Shown here in pieces: positions 34,377-43,983 of a stretch of DNA of 64,000 bases (position 1 is its first letter; the number at the start of each line of letters is the position of its first letter). The position numbers and the translations under genes were made by a program. A model generated the notes under the pieces. The model did not search any database, was not told the origin of the DNA, and saw only the letters and a program-made list of their open reading frames with translations. Origin of the DNA: Roseiarcus sp963820095 (GTDB lineage Bacteria > Pseudomonadota > Alphaproteobacteria > Rhizobiales > Beijerinckiaceae); NCBI GenBank assembly GCA_963820095.1, contig CAWFZA010000029.1:28899-92898 (forward strand). The letters are read 5' to 3'.

Positions 34377-35544
34377 ATGCAGGGGATCGAGGCTACATTC
34401 GACGACCTTTCGTTTGAGGGCGGGGACAGTCCTCAACGAGTTCTTCCCAAGGTTGTTCCTGGCGCGGCTGCCTTGGCCCTCGCCGGGGCTGTTAGCGCCT
34501 TGGCGTTGCACTGGCTCAATCCGTCGATACCTGAAGCCATATTCGCTCGGTGGACCCCCGCCTCGACCGCGACCCCGGCCATCTCAAGGCCTTTTGCCGA
34601 CATTGCCATCGACGCGAATGTGCTGGCTCAATTGAAGTCGGCTGCGCCCGCGGCAACAAACCTCGCCACCACCACGGCCCCTTCGGAGCGGGTGGCGAGC
34701 CTCGAAACCGCGCCGCGCGTCTCTTCCGCCCCTTTCCCGCTGCCGACCCTTGAGCCCTTTTCCCCGGCTCCAGCGTTTCCGCCGGTCGCGAGCTTGCCAT
34801 TGCCGCCCGGGCGAGATGCGCCCGAGGTCGGCGAGACGGAAAGCTTTCCCTTGCCCCCGGCTCGCCCGCCTGGATTTCGGGGCCCCGACGCAGTCCACGA
34901 CGCCAGAGCGGCGCGGGCCGCGCGCCGATATCGCAGTCGCTCCTCCTGCCGCGCCGACCGACAATCGCAACGTCTTCGAGAAACTGTTCGGATGGGCGCA
35001 CTCGTCCTCGCCGGTCGTCGCTTCCACGACCTCGGCGCGCACCGCCGCCATTCAACCGATCGTCGCTCAGCAACGGGAGCGAGAGGCCACCGGGATTGGC
35101 CGGGGTCCGTTGTTCAGCTTCCCGTCGCCCTTTGGAAATTCGGCCCCGTCCCCCGTTTCCGGCTACGACCGATATACCGCCGTCTATGACATCTCGGCGC
35201 GCGTCGTCTATCTGCCGGACGGAACACGGCTCGAAGCCCATTCGGGCCTGGGGCAGGCGCTCGACAATCCGCGCTACGTGGCTGAGCGCGCAGTGGGGCC
35301 GACGCCGCCGCATGTCTACGAGTTGACGCTGCGGGAAGGCTCCTTCCACGGCGTCCAGGCGATACGGCTCAATCCGGTCGGAGAAGGCGGAATTTACGGG
35401 CGCGCCGGATTGCTTGCCCACCCATTCATGCTCGGCCCGAACGGCGACTCGAACGGCTGCGTGTCCTTCAAGGACTACAACGCCTTCCTGCGAGCCTATG
35501 AGAACGGGCAGGTCAAGAAGCTGGCCGTCGTCGCAAGGCTCTGA
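34377..35544 (+). pseudogene. DUF2778 / Tlde1-like L,D-transpeptidase-fold protein, one frameshift
   Basis: An N-terminal membrane anchor (GAAALALAGAVSALALHWL) is followed by a ~150-residue Pro/Ala-rich linker. Near 34890 the frame changes and gives the C-terminal DUF2778 domain: YTAVYDISARVVYLPDGTRL, then AHSGLGQALDNPRYV, AHPFMLGPNGDSNGCVSFKD and YNAFLRAYENGQVKKLAVV. The His and Cys (HxxSGLG and the SNGCVSF segment) match the active site of Tlde1-type peptidoglycan-cutting or exchanging enzymes. With a membrane anchor and no secretion-system genes nearby, a housekeeping cell-wall role in the periplasm is likelier than a toxin role. Confidence 0.75.
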
Positions 35545-35826
35545 GCCCTGCTTTGGCGTCCGAACGCCAAGCTTGCTCGGGCTCGAACCCACCGCATTCT
35601 TGGCTACGGGTGATCGGTTTCCGCTTACGGACCGACGAACGAGGCGCTTGCTTCGTCGCCTTGCGCGTTGACGCGCCGCGCTGGCCGCCCGTATAGTTTT
35701 CATGAAGCGACGATCGATTGACCATGAGCTCTGCAGGCGCTGCCTCAGCATGGCCGGCCTCGAACGCCGCAAAATAAAGCATATCGCGGCGCGCACGGCG
35801 CCGACGAGAGCGGGAGGAAGCGGAGC
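35545..35826 (+). promoter_or_regulatory. leader of the sugar ABC operon with a sigma70-like promoter
   Basis: TTGACG (35668-35673) and TATAGT (35692-35697) are 18 bases apart, a good housekeeping-type promoter pointing at the binding-protein gene that starts at 35827. The last bases before that start read GGAGGAAGCGGAGC, a strong ribosome site. No gene is evident in the interval. Confidence 0.55.
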
Positions 35827-37300
35827 ATGGCAAAGAGATTGAGCTTATCGACGGCGATTGCAGGCGCGATTCTCGCGCTCGCTTCCCCGCTTGGCGCCAA
35901 GGCCGGCGAGTTCGACGGCGTCACCGTCAACATCATGACGCAGACCGGCGCGATCCAGGAGCCGCTGCAGCGCCGCGCCCCCGAATTCGAGAAGATGACC
36001 GGCGCGAAGATCAACATCATCGCGGTTCCGTTCTCCGACCTCTACCAGAAGGTGCTGACCGACTGGGCGAGCGGGACGAACTCGGTCGATGCCGCGGTGT
36101 TCGCGCCGCAATGGATGGTCGATTACGTGTCGGGCGGCTATCTCGAGGAACTGGGGCCCCGCATCGCCAAGGACAAGGCGATCGAGTGGGACCAGATCGG
36201 TCCGTTCTTCCGCAATTTCTCGGCGACCTACAACGGCAAGATCTATCTCGTCCCGCTCGATGGCGACTTCCATATGCTCTACTATCGTACGGATATTCTC
36301 GACAAAGCCGGCCTGAAACCTCCGAAGACCTGGGACGAGTATCTCGAGGTCGCCAAGGCGGTGAATGGCAAGGAGTTCGACGGAACCAAGGTGTACGGCT
36401 CCTGCATCGCCAAGAAGCGCAACGCTCAGAGCTACTGGTTCATCACCGACATCACCAGCTCGATGGTTCAGTCGAAGGGAACGAGCCAAGGCACGTTCTT
36501 CGACACCAAGGACATGAGGCCGCTTATCGACAACGAGGCCTTCCGCAAGGCGCTCAAGTTCCTCAAGGAGTCGGGAAAGTACGGCCCGCCGGACGAGCTT
36601 AACCTTGACGTCAGCGACACCCGGCCGCTGTTCGTCTCCGGCAAGTGCGCGCTGAACCTCGACTGGGGCGACGTCGGCGTCATGGCGATCGACCCGAAGA
36701 TCTCCAAAGTCATCGACAAGACCGGCTCCGTCATCACGCCCGGCTCGAAGGAGGTCTTGAACTGGTCGAGCGGCAAGCTCGAGGCGTGCACCAAGGACAC
36801 GTGCCCCTACGCCATCGACAGCGTCAATCATTCGCCCTATGCGGCGTTCGGCGGCTGGAGCGGCGGCATCAACGCCAAGGCCAAGGACAAGGTCAAGGAC
36901 GCGGCTTACGCGTTCCTGTCCTACATGTCGCAGCCGAAGCAGTCGGATGTCGACGTGACGATCGGCAAGAGCGGGTTCAATCCCTATCGCATCCACCCAG
37001 TTCACCTATAACGACACCTGGAAGAACGCGGGCATGAGCAAGGTCGCCGGGGACAGCTATCTCGGCGCCATCAAGGACAGCCTGGACAGCCCCAACATGG
37101 TCCTCGATCTGCGCATCCCGCAGAACCAGAAATATCAGCAGGTGGTGCTCGACGAAGCGATTGCCCGTTACCTCGCGGGCGAGCTCGACGAGGACGGGAC
37201 GGTCAAGGCCGTGCTCGACGGCTGGAACGATCTCAACGAGCAGATCGGCGTCGAGAGCCAGCTCAAGTTCTACAAGGGCTCGCTCGGCATCCAGCGCTGA
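35827..37300 (+). pseudogene. carbohydrate ABC transporter substrate-binding protein, one frameshift
   Basis: Cluster-B periplasmic binding protein of about 490 residues. Signal peptide LSTAIAGAILALASPLGAKA, then VTVNIMTQTGAIQEPLQRRA; a sugar-binding-type core follows (YLVPLDGDFHMLYYRTDILD and ALNLDWGDVGVMAIDPKIS). At about 36992 the frame shifts, and FTYNDTWKNAGMSKVAGDSY continues to the stop at 37300. The ligand is probably a sugar or polyol but cannot be told. It is the first gene of a four-gene importer operon and is followed by a strong hairpin, which usually raises the binding-protein level over the permeases. Confidence 0.85.
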
Positions 37301-37315
37301 CGGGCCTGCCTGCTT

Positions 37316-37339
37316 CCCGGCGCGTCGCGGCGCGCCGGG
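37316..37339 (+). terminator. attenuating hairpin between binding protein and permease genes
   Basis: CCCGGCGCG (37316-37324) and CGCGCCGGG (37331-37339) form a perfect 9-bp stem with a 6-base loop and no T-run. It is 16 bases after the binding-protein stop. Such a hairpin stabilises the upstream message or partly stops transcription into the permeases. Confidence 0.7.
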
Positions 37340-37414
37340 ATCCGCAATCCGTCTCAAACCTGCATCCATGAGCGAGAATCGCGCGCCGAGGGCTGGAAAT
37401 ACTTCAAAGGACAA

Positions 37415-38548
37415 ATGACCCTAGCTCAGGCAGCGCATACCGGAACGAGCGCGCGCGAAACCCGCGACGAATGGATCGACCGCCATTCCGGCCGCATCAT
37501 GGTGCTGCCGGCGGTGATCATTCTCCTCTGTTTTGCGATCTTCCCGCTGATCATTTCGATCTACCTGTCGCTTTGCCGCTTCGCGCTCGCGGGCGGCAGC
37601 TTCACCCTGACCTTCATTGGCCTCTACAACTACAAGCGCCTCTTGTTCGGGGCGCAGCAATATCATCTCATCGGCACGCTGAAGCCGATCGAAACGTCCG
37701 GCTGGATCGCCTTCGCCATATACGTCGCGGCCGTCCTCTATTGGCTGATCCGCTACGCCAGGACGGAATTCACCGTGCTCGGCTTCGTCGGACGGCTCAT
37801 TTCCATCGCGCTTGCGACCGCCCTTATGCTGGCGCTGCTCGCGACGTTGCCGCAGAAAGCCTACCAGGGCACGTTGCTGACGACTTGCATGTACGTCCTC
37901 TTCGGCGTGACCGCGCAATTCGCCATCGGCCTCGGGCTGGCGCTTCTCTGCGCCCAGCCGATCCGCGGGCGCGGCTTCTTTCGCGTCGTGTTCTTCATTC
38001 CGCTGATGGTGACGCCCGTCGGCGTGGCTTACATGTTCCGGATGTTCGCCGACATGCAGAAGGGGCCGTTCGCGCCCTTGAGCGCGGCGCTCGGCCTCGG
38101 CGCATGGTCCTGGGCCGACCAGGCCTGGTCGGCGCGGCTCATGGTGCTGATCGGCGACACCTGGCAGTGGACGCCGTTCATGTTCATCGTGCTGCTTGCC
38201 GCGGTCGAGAACCAGCCGCGCGACCAGCTCGAAGCCGCTCGGCTTGACGGGGCGAGCGGTTTCCAGATCTTCCGCGATATCACCTGGCCTGCGATCGCCC
38301 CGATCGCCGCGACCGTGGTCCTCATTCGGCTGATCGAGGCCTTCAAGATCATCGACATCCCCAACGTTTTGACCGCAGGCGGCCCCGGCCTTGCGACCGA
38401 ATCGATGACGCTCCATGCCTTCATCGCCTGGCGGACCCAGGACCTCGGCGGCTCCGCTGCGATCGGCTATCTTCTCTTGTTCGTCTCCACGATCACCTGC
38501 GTGTCGTTCTTCAACTACGTCGTGCGCTGGACGCGGAGATATCAGTGA
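37415..38548 (+). CDS. sugar ABC transporter permease 1 (MalF/UgpA type)
   Basis: 377 residues, against about 290-300 for typical UgpA-type permeases. The N-terminal helix (MVLPAVIILLCFAIFPLIIS) and the EAA loop (LEAARLDGASGFQIFRDI) are standard. The extra ~80 residues lie between the first helix and the TM core: two more hydrophobic helices (GWIAFAIYVAAVLYWLI and LISIALATALMLALLATL) around a short charged loop. AAAGGA precedes the ATG. It overlaps the next permease gene by four bases (GTGA). Inner membrane. Confidence 0.88.
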   Translation: MTLAQAAHTGTSARETRDEWIDRHSGRIMVLPAVIILLCFAIFPLIISIYLSLCRFALAGGSFTLTFIGLYNYKRLLFGAQQYHLIGTLKPIETSGWIAFAIYVAAVLYWLIRYARTEFTVLGFVGRLISIALATALMLALLATLPQKAYQGTLLTTCMYVLFGVTAQFAIGLGLALLCAQPIRGRGFFRVVFFIPLMVTPVGVAYMFRMFADMQKGPFAPLSAALGLGAWSWADQAWSARLMVLIGDTWQWTPFMFIVLLAAVENQPRDQLEAARLDGASGFQIFRDITWPAIAPIAATVVLIRLIEAFKIIDIPNVLTAGGPGLATESMTLHAFIAWRTQDLGGSAAIGYLLLFVSTITCVSFFNYVVRWTRRYQ

Positions 38549-39597
38549 GCGGCGCCGTCGAATCGCGTGGCCTCATGAGCCGTCTGTTCGAGGCGAAAAG
38601 CCTCGAGGAAATGTCGGCGCCGACAGCGATCGTCGTGTACGCCATCCTGGGCTTGTGGACGCTCGTCGTTCTCTTTCCCCTCTACTGGGTGCTTGTGACC
38701 TCGTTCAAGGTCGAGGTCGAGGTCGACAGCGGCCCCTTCTACATCCCGTTCGTCGATTTCAAGCCGACGCTCGACGCCTGGAACTTCATGCTTCTGCGGA
38801 ACAACACGATCGGCCCCTATATCAATTCGATCGTGGTGACGCTCGCGAGCACCGTGCTCGCGCTCATCATCGGCGCGCTTGCGGCCTATGCGCTGGTGCG
38901 CATCCGTTTTGAGGTCAAGCTCGCGGCGATCGTGACTTTCCTCGTGCTCCTGATCGCCGTGATCGTCGCGGTCGCGGCCCTACACGTGCCTTGGCAGATC
39001 GCGGGCGCCGTCGCGATTGCGCTCTTCCTGCTGGCGCTTGGCACGTTCGTGCGCCGCTTCAAGGCGGCGGTCGGCAACAACGACATCGAGTTCTGGATGA
39101 TCTCGAACCGGATCATGCCGCCGATCGTCGCCGTGCTGCCGATCTATGTGATGTTTCAGCATCTCCAGTTGCTGGACACGCAATTCGCGCTGATCGCCAC
39201 CTACACCGGCGTCAACCTGCCGATTGTCGTCTGGCTGACGCGCGACTTCTTCGCCGGCGTGCCGCTCGACCTCGAGGAGAGCGCGGAGATCGACGGCGCG
39301 TCCAAGTTCCGGGTGTTCTTCACCATCGCGCTGCCGCTCGTGCGCTCTGGGCTGGCGGCGACCTTCATGCTCGTGTTCATCCTCGCCTGGAATGAGTTCC
39401 TGCTTGCCCTCTTCCTCACCAATGCGAGAGCTCAGACCATGCCGGTCTTGGTTGCGGCGCAGAACACGACGCGCGGCCCGCAATGGTGGTACATGTCGGT
39501 GCTGATCGTCATCATGATTGCGCCGGTCATCGTCATCGCCGCCTTCCTTCAGAAGCACATTGCACGCGGTCTGCTCGTCGGCGCGGTCAAGGGCTAG
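38545..39597 (+). CDS. sugar ABC transporter permease 2 (MalG/UgpE type)
   Basis: 350 residues, also longer than the usual 270-280. GTG start overlapping the previous stop. The EAA loop LEESAEIDGASKFRVFFTIA is typical of MalG-type permeases. The extra part, AAIVTFLVLLIAVIVAVAAL and AIALFLLALGTFVRRF, inserts two hydrophobic helices after TM2/3, ahead of NRIMPPIVAVLPIYVMFQHL. Both permeases having such inserts suggests a distinct importer subfamily. The ATPase gene starts 5 bases downstream. Confidence 0.88.
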   Translation: MSGAVESRGLMSRLFEAKSLEEMSAPTAIVVYAILGLWTLVVLFPLYWVLVTSFKVEVEVDSGPFYIPFVDFKPTLDAWNFMLLRNNTIGPYINSIVVTLASTVLALIIGALAAYALVRIRFEVKLAAIVTFLVLLIAVIVAVAALHVPWQIAGAVAIALFLLALGTFVRRFKAAVGNNDIEFWMISNRIMPPIVAVLPIYVMFQHLQLLDTQFALIATYTGVNLPIVVWLTRDFFAGVPLDLEESAEIDGASKFRVFFTIALPLVRSGLAATFMLVFILAWNEFLLALFLTNARAQTMPVLVAAQNTTRGPQWWYMSVLIVIMIAPVIVIAAFLQKHIARGLLVGAVKG

Positions 39598-39602
39598 CTT
39601 CG

Positions 39603-40655
39603 ATGCGGGTAAGGCTGGACAACATCTACAAATCTTTCGGGTCCGTGGAGGTGGTCAAGGGCCTCAATCTCGAAGTCCAGGACGGAGAGTTTCTTGTCCT
39701 GCTCGGGGCGTCGGGATCGGGCAAGACCACGGCGCTGCGCATGATCGCCGGCCTCGAAAAGGTGACCTCCGGTTCAATCCGCATCGGCGATCGAGACGTG
39801 ACCAATGTGCTGCCGAAATATCGCGATGTCGCGATGGTCTTCCAGTCCTACGCGCTTTATCCGCACATGACGGTGTTCGCCAACATCGCCTATCCCCTCA
39901 CCGTGCGTGGCAGCCAGCCGAAAGGAGAGGTCGAGGCGGCGGTCAAGGACGTGGCGCGGCAGGTGCAGCTCGATATGCTGCTCGATCGCTATCCCCGGCA
40001 GCTGTCGGGCGGCCAGCGCCAACGCGTGGCGCTCGCTCGCGCGATGATCCGACGTCCGGCGGCGTTCCTGATGGACGAACCTCTCTCCAATCTCGACGCC
40101 AAACTGCGCGGCTACATGCGCGCCGAACTTAAGCACATGCAGCATGAGCTCGGCATCACGACCCTCTATGTGACGCACGACCAGATCGAGGCGATGACGC
40201 TCGCTCATCGCGTCGCTCTGCTCGAGAAAGGCGTGCTACAGCAGCTGGATACTCCGGCCAACATGTACAATGCGCCCGCGAACCTGTTTGTCGCCGGCTT
40301 TATCGGCTCGCCGCCGATGAATTTCATGGACGGCGAGCTCGCCGAGGGGCGCTTTTCCGGACCAGCCGGAAGTTTCGGGACAAAGATTCGGGGTTCGCAA
40401 CCTCGCGCGGTCGCTGGCGTCCGTCCGGAGGATTGCAAGGTCACCGAACCGAATGCCGGCAAGATCGTCGGGGAGGTCTATGCGACCGAGCTCATGGGCG
40501 ATCACGCTTTGGTCACCTGCCGGATCGACGGCGGCACGATCACGGTCAAGGCCGACAAGTCGTTCGACCGCCGGGACGGCGCCCCGATCGGCGTCGATTT
40601 CGGCGATGCAAGCGTCCATGTGTTCGACAAGGATACCGGCGAGCGGGTCAGTTGA
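39603..40655 (+). CDS. sugar ABC transporter ATP-binding protein (UgpC/MalK type)
   Basis: 350 residues. Walker A LLGASGSGKTTALRMIAGLE, Q-loop MVFQSYALYPHMTVF, signature QLSGGQRQRVALARAMIRRP, Walker B AAFLMDEPLSNLDAKL and the switch His in TLYVTHDQIEAM are complete. The C-terminal third is the TOBE/MalK regulatory domain (GVRPEDCKVTE region). It energises the permeases encoded just upstream; such ATPases can sometimes be shared between sugar importers. Confidence 0.93.
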   Translation: MRVRLDNIYKSFGSVEVVKGLNLEVQDGEFLVLLGASGSGKTTALRMIAGLEKVTSGSIRIGDRDVTNVLPKYRDVAMVFQSYALYPHMTVFANIAYPLTVRGSQPKGEVEAAVKDVARQVQLDMLLDRYPRQLSGGQRQRVALARAMIRRPAAFLMDEPLSNLDAKLRGYMRAELKHMQHELGITTLYVTHDQIEAMTLAHRVALLEKGVLQQLDTPANMYNAPANLFVAGFIGSPPMNFMDGELAEGRFSGPAGSFGTKIRGSQPRAVAGVRPEDCKVTEPNAGKIVGEVYATELMGDHALVTCRIDGGTITVKADKSFDRRDGAPIGVDFGDASVHVFDKDTGERVS

Positions 40656-40738
40656 TCTCCTCAGGCTACAGGAACACCGTTCTGTCCCTCGTTGCGCCCG
40701 CTGTCGGGCTCGCTCTCGCTCTCGTGGGCTAGCTGCCC

Positions 40739-41308
40739 ATGCGCATCGTCGGCGGCCGCCTCAAGGGCCGCGTGCTGTCGGCGCCCGCGTCGCGCGCCAT
40801 TCGCCCGACTTCGGAGCGCCTGCGCGAGTTGATCTTCGACATTCTCGAGCATCGATTCCCCGGCCATATTGAAGGCGCGCGGGTGGTCGACCTTTTCGCT
40901 GGAACGGGAGCGCTCGCGATCGAGGCGCTCTCGCGCGGCGCGCGCTTCGCGCTGTTCGTCGACAACGGCGCCGAGGCGCGCGCGCTTCTGCGGGCCAATG
41001 TCGAGGCGATGGCGCTTGGCGGAGTGACGCGCATCTGGCGCGCCGACGCGACCAAACTTGGCTCGTCGCCGGCCGGCGGTCCATTTGCCCTCGCCTTCCT
41101 CGATCCGCCCTATGGCCAAGATCTCGCCGCGCCGGCGCTCGCCTCACTGGTCGAAGGCGGCTGGCTCGAACCGGGCGCGCTTTGCGTCGTCGAGGAGGAC
41201 GCCAAGGCCGGCATCGCCGCGCCTGTCGGTCTCGAACGGGTCGACGAGCGCGTGTACGGCGACACGAAGATCGCGATCTTTCAGGCAGGCGCCCCGACGG
41301 GGAAGTGA
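40739..41308 (+). CDS. rsmD: 16S rRNA (guanine(966)-N(2))-methyltransferase
   Basis: 189 residues. It begins MRIVGGRLKGRVLSAPAS and IRPTSERLRELIFDIL, the RsmD hallmark. The SAM motif is RVVDLFAGTGALAIEALSRG, and the catalytic motif is LAFLDPPYGQD, a DPPY variant of NPPY. It methylates G966 of 16S rRNA in the 30S head. Monocistronic; coaD, a frequent neighbour elsewhere, is absent. Confidence 0.93.
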   Translation: MRIVGGRLKGRVLSAPASRAIRPTSERLRELIFDILEHRFPGHIEGARVVDLFAGTGALAIEALSRGARFALFVDNGAEARALLRANVEAMALGGVTRIWRADATKLGSSPAGGPFALAFLDPPYGQDLAAPALASLVEGGWLEPGALCVVEEDAKAGIAAPVGLERVDERVYGDTKIAIFQAGAPTGK

Positions 41309-41386
41309 TTTTGGCTAGCATTGTCAAACCCGCGCGATTGCGCCAACGTCGCCTGACCCGCTTCGCAAACTTAAGGGCGCCGACAG

Positions 41387-41785
41387 TTGAGGAAATCCGT
41401 CGCCGCGGTTGGCCTTCTCATTGCCTTGGCGCTCGGCGGCTGCCAACCGCTCGAAGTGGACCAGGTCGCGCAACAGTCGATGATCGGCCTTTCGACGCGC
41501 GACGTCCTCGCTTGCATGGGCCAGCCGGCTCAACGCGTCCCAAGCGGCGAGGCGACCGAAATCTGGACCTATGTCGGCGGGCAGATGCGCGGTTACGGAC
41601 CGCAATGGGCGATTGGCCTCAACACGAATCTGGTTCCATTCACACCCGGGGGAAGCTGCGACGTCGTTCTGGTGATGACCAACGGTCACGTCAGCCAGGT
41701 CGGCTACACCGCCGTCGATGGCGGCAAGTTCCCGCTCGGTCAGGAATGCGTGTTTTCGGTCGAGCGCTGCGTCAAGGCGCCGTGA
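41387..41785 (+). CDS. small lipoprotein, possibly SmpA/BamE-like
   Basis: 132 residues from a TTG start. The leader KSVAAVGLLIALALGGC ends in the lipobox LGGC followed by Gln-Pro, so the protein is lipid-anchored, probably to the outer membrane. The segment IGLSTRDVLACMGQPAQRVP followed by TEIWTYVGG is the beginning of a BamE/SmpA-like fold (G-x-x-x-x-x-V-x-x-x-x-G-x-P). Two further cysteine pairs are seen. Function unknown. Confidence 0.65.
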   Translation: MRKSVAAVGLLIALALGGCQPLEVDQVAQQSMIGLSTRDVLACMGQPAQRVPSGEATEIWTYVGGQMRGYGPQWAIGLNTNLVPFTPGGSCDVVLVMTNGHVSQVGYTAVDGGKFPLGQECVFSVERCVKAP

Positions 41786-41798
41786 CGGCGCGCAAATC

Positions 41799-42890
41799 TC
41801 AGATGATTGCCTTGACCGCAAACAGCACCAGCGCGCCAATCCACAACGTTTCCGCGATCATGAGCCCGACCGGGCGCCAGCCGACCGCGAACAGCGCCTT
41901 GAACGAAGTCTTCATGCCAAGCGCGGCGATCGCCGCAACCAGGCACCAGCGCGAAACGTCGTTGGCGAGGTCAATCGCAACCTTCGGCAAGAGGCCGATG
42001 GAATTGATGACGACGAGCACAGCGAAGCCGACCAGAAACATAGGCAACGTCGCCCGCGCGCTCTCGCCTGCACCTTTGTTTCGCGCGTAAAGAAACGAAA
42101 TCGCGAACACGGCGGGCAAGAGCATCGCGACGCGCAGCAGTTTGACATAGGTCGCAATGTCGCCGGTCTCGTTCGAAATCGTGTAGCCGGCGCCGACAAC
42201 CTGCGCGACGTCATGGATCGTCCCGCCGATGAAGATGCCGGCCTGTCTGTGATCGAGGCCGATGGAGGTGGCGAAGATTGGGTAGATGATCATCGCGATC
42301 GTCGAGAGGGCGGTGACGCTGACGACAGTGAGAATGGTGTCGCGCTCGCGAGTGTCGCTGCGCGGAAGGACGGAGGCGATGGCCAATGCGGCCGAAGCGC
42401 CGCAGATCGCGACCGCGCCGCCGGAAAGGACGCCGAACATCGACGACAGCCCCAAGCGGCGCGCCAAGAGGAAGCCGAACAGGATTGTCGTCGCGACGCC
42501 GACGATCACCGTCGCAACCGGCCACGGCCCAAGGGATGCGATCTGGCTCAGCGTGATGCGCACGCCAAGCAAGCCGACGCCCAGCCGCAGCACCGATCGC
42601 GATGCAAACTCGATGCCCGAGACGCAGCGGCCTTCCTCATGCAGGAAATGGAACGCCATGCCGAACAGGAGCGCGAACAGCATGACCGGCGCGGTGTAAT
42701 GCTGGGCGAGCCACGTCGAGGCCAGAGCGATCGTGCCAGCGACAAGAAGGCCGGGATAGACAGCATCAATGAGCCTGGCGCCCGGCCAGGAGCCGAAACG
42801 CGCCGGCGGCGCGGTCCGATCGATGGCGATGAGGCCTTCCATGCTGTCGTAGGATTCAAAGCCGATGTCCGGCAGTGTGATCCTCTTCAA
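41799..42890 (-). CDS. YeiH/UPF0324 family putative sulfate/anion exporter
   Basis: 363 residues and about ten membrane helices. Family signatures are LRLGVGLLGVRITLSQIASL, then SGGAVAICGASAALAIASVL and GTIHDVAQVVGAGYTISNE. Called a putative sulfate exporter by homology; the substrate has not been firmly shown for the family. It lies next to the dehydrogenase gene at 42907 on the same strand (16 bases apart), so the two may be cotranscribed. Confidence 0.88.
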   Translation of the reverse strand: MKRITLPDIGFESYDSMEGLIAIDRTAPPARFGSWPGARLIDAVYPGLLVAGTIALASTWLAQHYTAPVMLFALLFGMAFHFLHEEGRCVSGIEFASRSVLRLGVGLLGVRITLSQIASLGPWPVATVIVGVATTILFGFLLARRLGLSSMFGVLSGGAVAICGASAALAIASVLPRSDTRERDTILTVVSVTALSTIAMIIYPIFATSIGLDHRQAGIFIGGTIHDVAQVVGAGYTISNETGDIATYVKLLRVAMLLPAVFAISFLYARNKGAGESARATLPMFLVGFAVLVVINSIGLLPKVAIDLANDVSRWCLVAAIAALGMKTSFKALFAVGWRPVGLMIAETLWIGALVLFAVKAII

Positions 42891-42906
42891 AACCCATTCC
42901 CCCGCG

Positions 42907-43983
42907 CTAACTATTTTCCCCGCGGATCGCCGCGATTGTCGCGTCTGTGACTTCGCGTGTCGTCGCCTTGCCGCCGAGGTCGGGCGTGTGCAACGCCGGG
43001 TTGGCGGTGACGCGCTCGATCGCCCGCATCAGCCGATCGGCCGCGGCTCTTTCGCCGAGATGTTCGAGCATCATTGCGCCGGTCCAGAACGAGCCGATCG
43101 GATTGGCGATCCCCTTGCCGACAATATCGAACGCGGAGCCGTGGATCGGCTCGAACATCGAGGGAAAGCGCCGCTCCGGATTGAGATTGGCGGTCGGCGC
43201 AATGCCAAGCGAGCCGGCCAGCGCCGCTGCAAGATCGGACAGAATGTCGGCATGGAGGTTCGAGGCGACGATCGTATCCAGGCTCTCGGGCTTGATCGTC
43301 ATGCGCATGGTCATCGCGTCGACCAGCATCTTGTCCCACGTTACGTCCGTGAACTCGCACGCGATCTCGGCGCCAATCTCGTCCCACATCACCATGGCGT
43401 GACGCTGAGCGTTCGACTTGGTGACGATGGTGAGGAGCTTGCGCGGCCGCGAACGGGCGAGCGCGAAAGCGAAGCGAAAGATGCGCTCGACGCCAACGCG
43501 GGTCATGATCGAGACGTCGGTCGCAACCTCGATCGGCAGGCCGCGATGGACTCGTCCGCCCACGCCCGCATATTCGCCCTCTGAATTTTCGCGCACGATC
43601 ACCCAGTCGAGCTCGGGACCGGTCACGCGTCGCAGGGGGCTCGTGATCCCCGGCAATACCCGCGCCGGGCGAACGTTGGCGTATTGGTCGAACGGCTGGC
43701 AGATCGCGAGCCTCAAGCCCCAGAGGCTGATGTGATCGGGTACATCCGGCGAACCGACCGCGCCGAAATAAATCGCGTCATGGTCTTTGATTTGCTCGCG
43801 GCCGTCCTCCGGCATCATGAGGCCGGTCTCGCGATAGGTGTCGGAGCCCCAGTCGAACGTATCGAAGCTCCAACCGACCCCCCCGTCCCGCTCGGCGACC
43901 GCCTTTAAGACTTCAATGCCGGCTGGAATGACTTCCTTTCCGATGCCGTCGCCAGGAATGACCGCGATCCGATAGCGACGCAT
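42907..43983 (-). CDS. tartrate/D-malate dehydrogenase (isocitrate/isopropylmalate dehydrogenase family)
   Basis: 358 residues. RIAVIPGDGIGKEVIPAGIE, then the substrate loop LAICQPFDQYANVRPARVLP and VIVRENSEGEYAGVGGRVHR. That last segment, with GYDGVG-like order and a Pro/Leu-rich SPLRRV before it, is typical of tartrate dehydrogenase/decarboxylase and D-malate dehydrogenases rather than LeuB. The metal-binding Asp are in IVASNLHADILSDLAAALAG. The enzyme oxidatively decarboxylates a 2-hydroxyacid with NAD+ and Mn2+. Exact substrate uncertain. Confidence 0.87.
   Translation of the reverse strand: MRRYRIAVIPGDGIGKEVIPAGIEVLKAVAERDGGVGWSFDTFDWGSDTYRETGLMMPEDGREQIKDHDAIYFGAVGSPDVPDHISLWGLRLAICQPFDQYANVRPARVLPGITSPLRRVTGPELDWVIVRENSEGEYAGVGGRVHRGLPIEVATDVSIMTRVGVERIFRFAFALARSRPRKLLTIVTKSNAQRHAMVMWDEIGAEIACEFTDVTWDKMLVDAMTMRMTIKPESLDTIVASNLHADILSDLAAALAGSLGIAPTANLNPERRFPSMFEPIHGSAFDIVGKGIANPIGSFWTGAMMLEHLGERAAADRLMRAIERVTANPALHTPDLGGKATTREVTDATIAAIRGENS

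Noticed and set aside
35845..37005. 386-codon open frame antisense to the sugar-binding protein gene
   Set aside because: The plus strand encodes a clear binding protein with signal peptide; the antisense frame has no motif.
37421..38416. 331-codon open frame antisense to permease 1
   Set aside because: Charged low-complexity translation; the plus strand encodes a well-supported permease.
41718..42950. 410-codon open frame antisense to the YeiH gene
   Set aside because: It mirrors a recognised membrane protein gene, and its own translation is Arg/Asp/Gln-rich without any domain.
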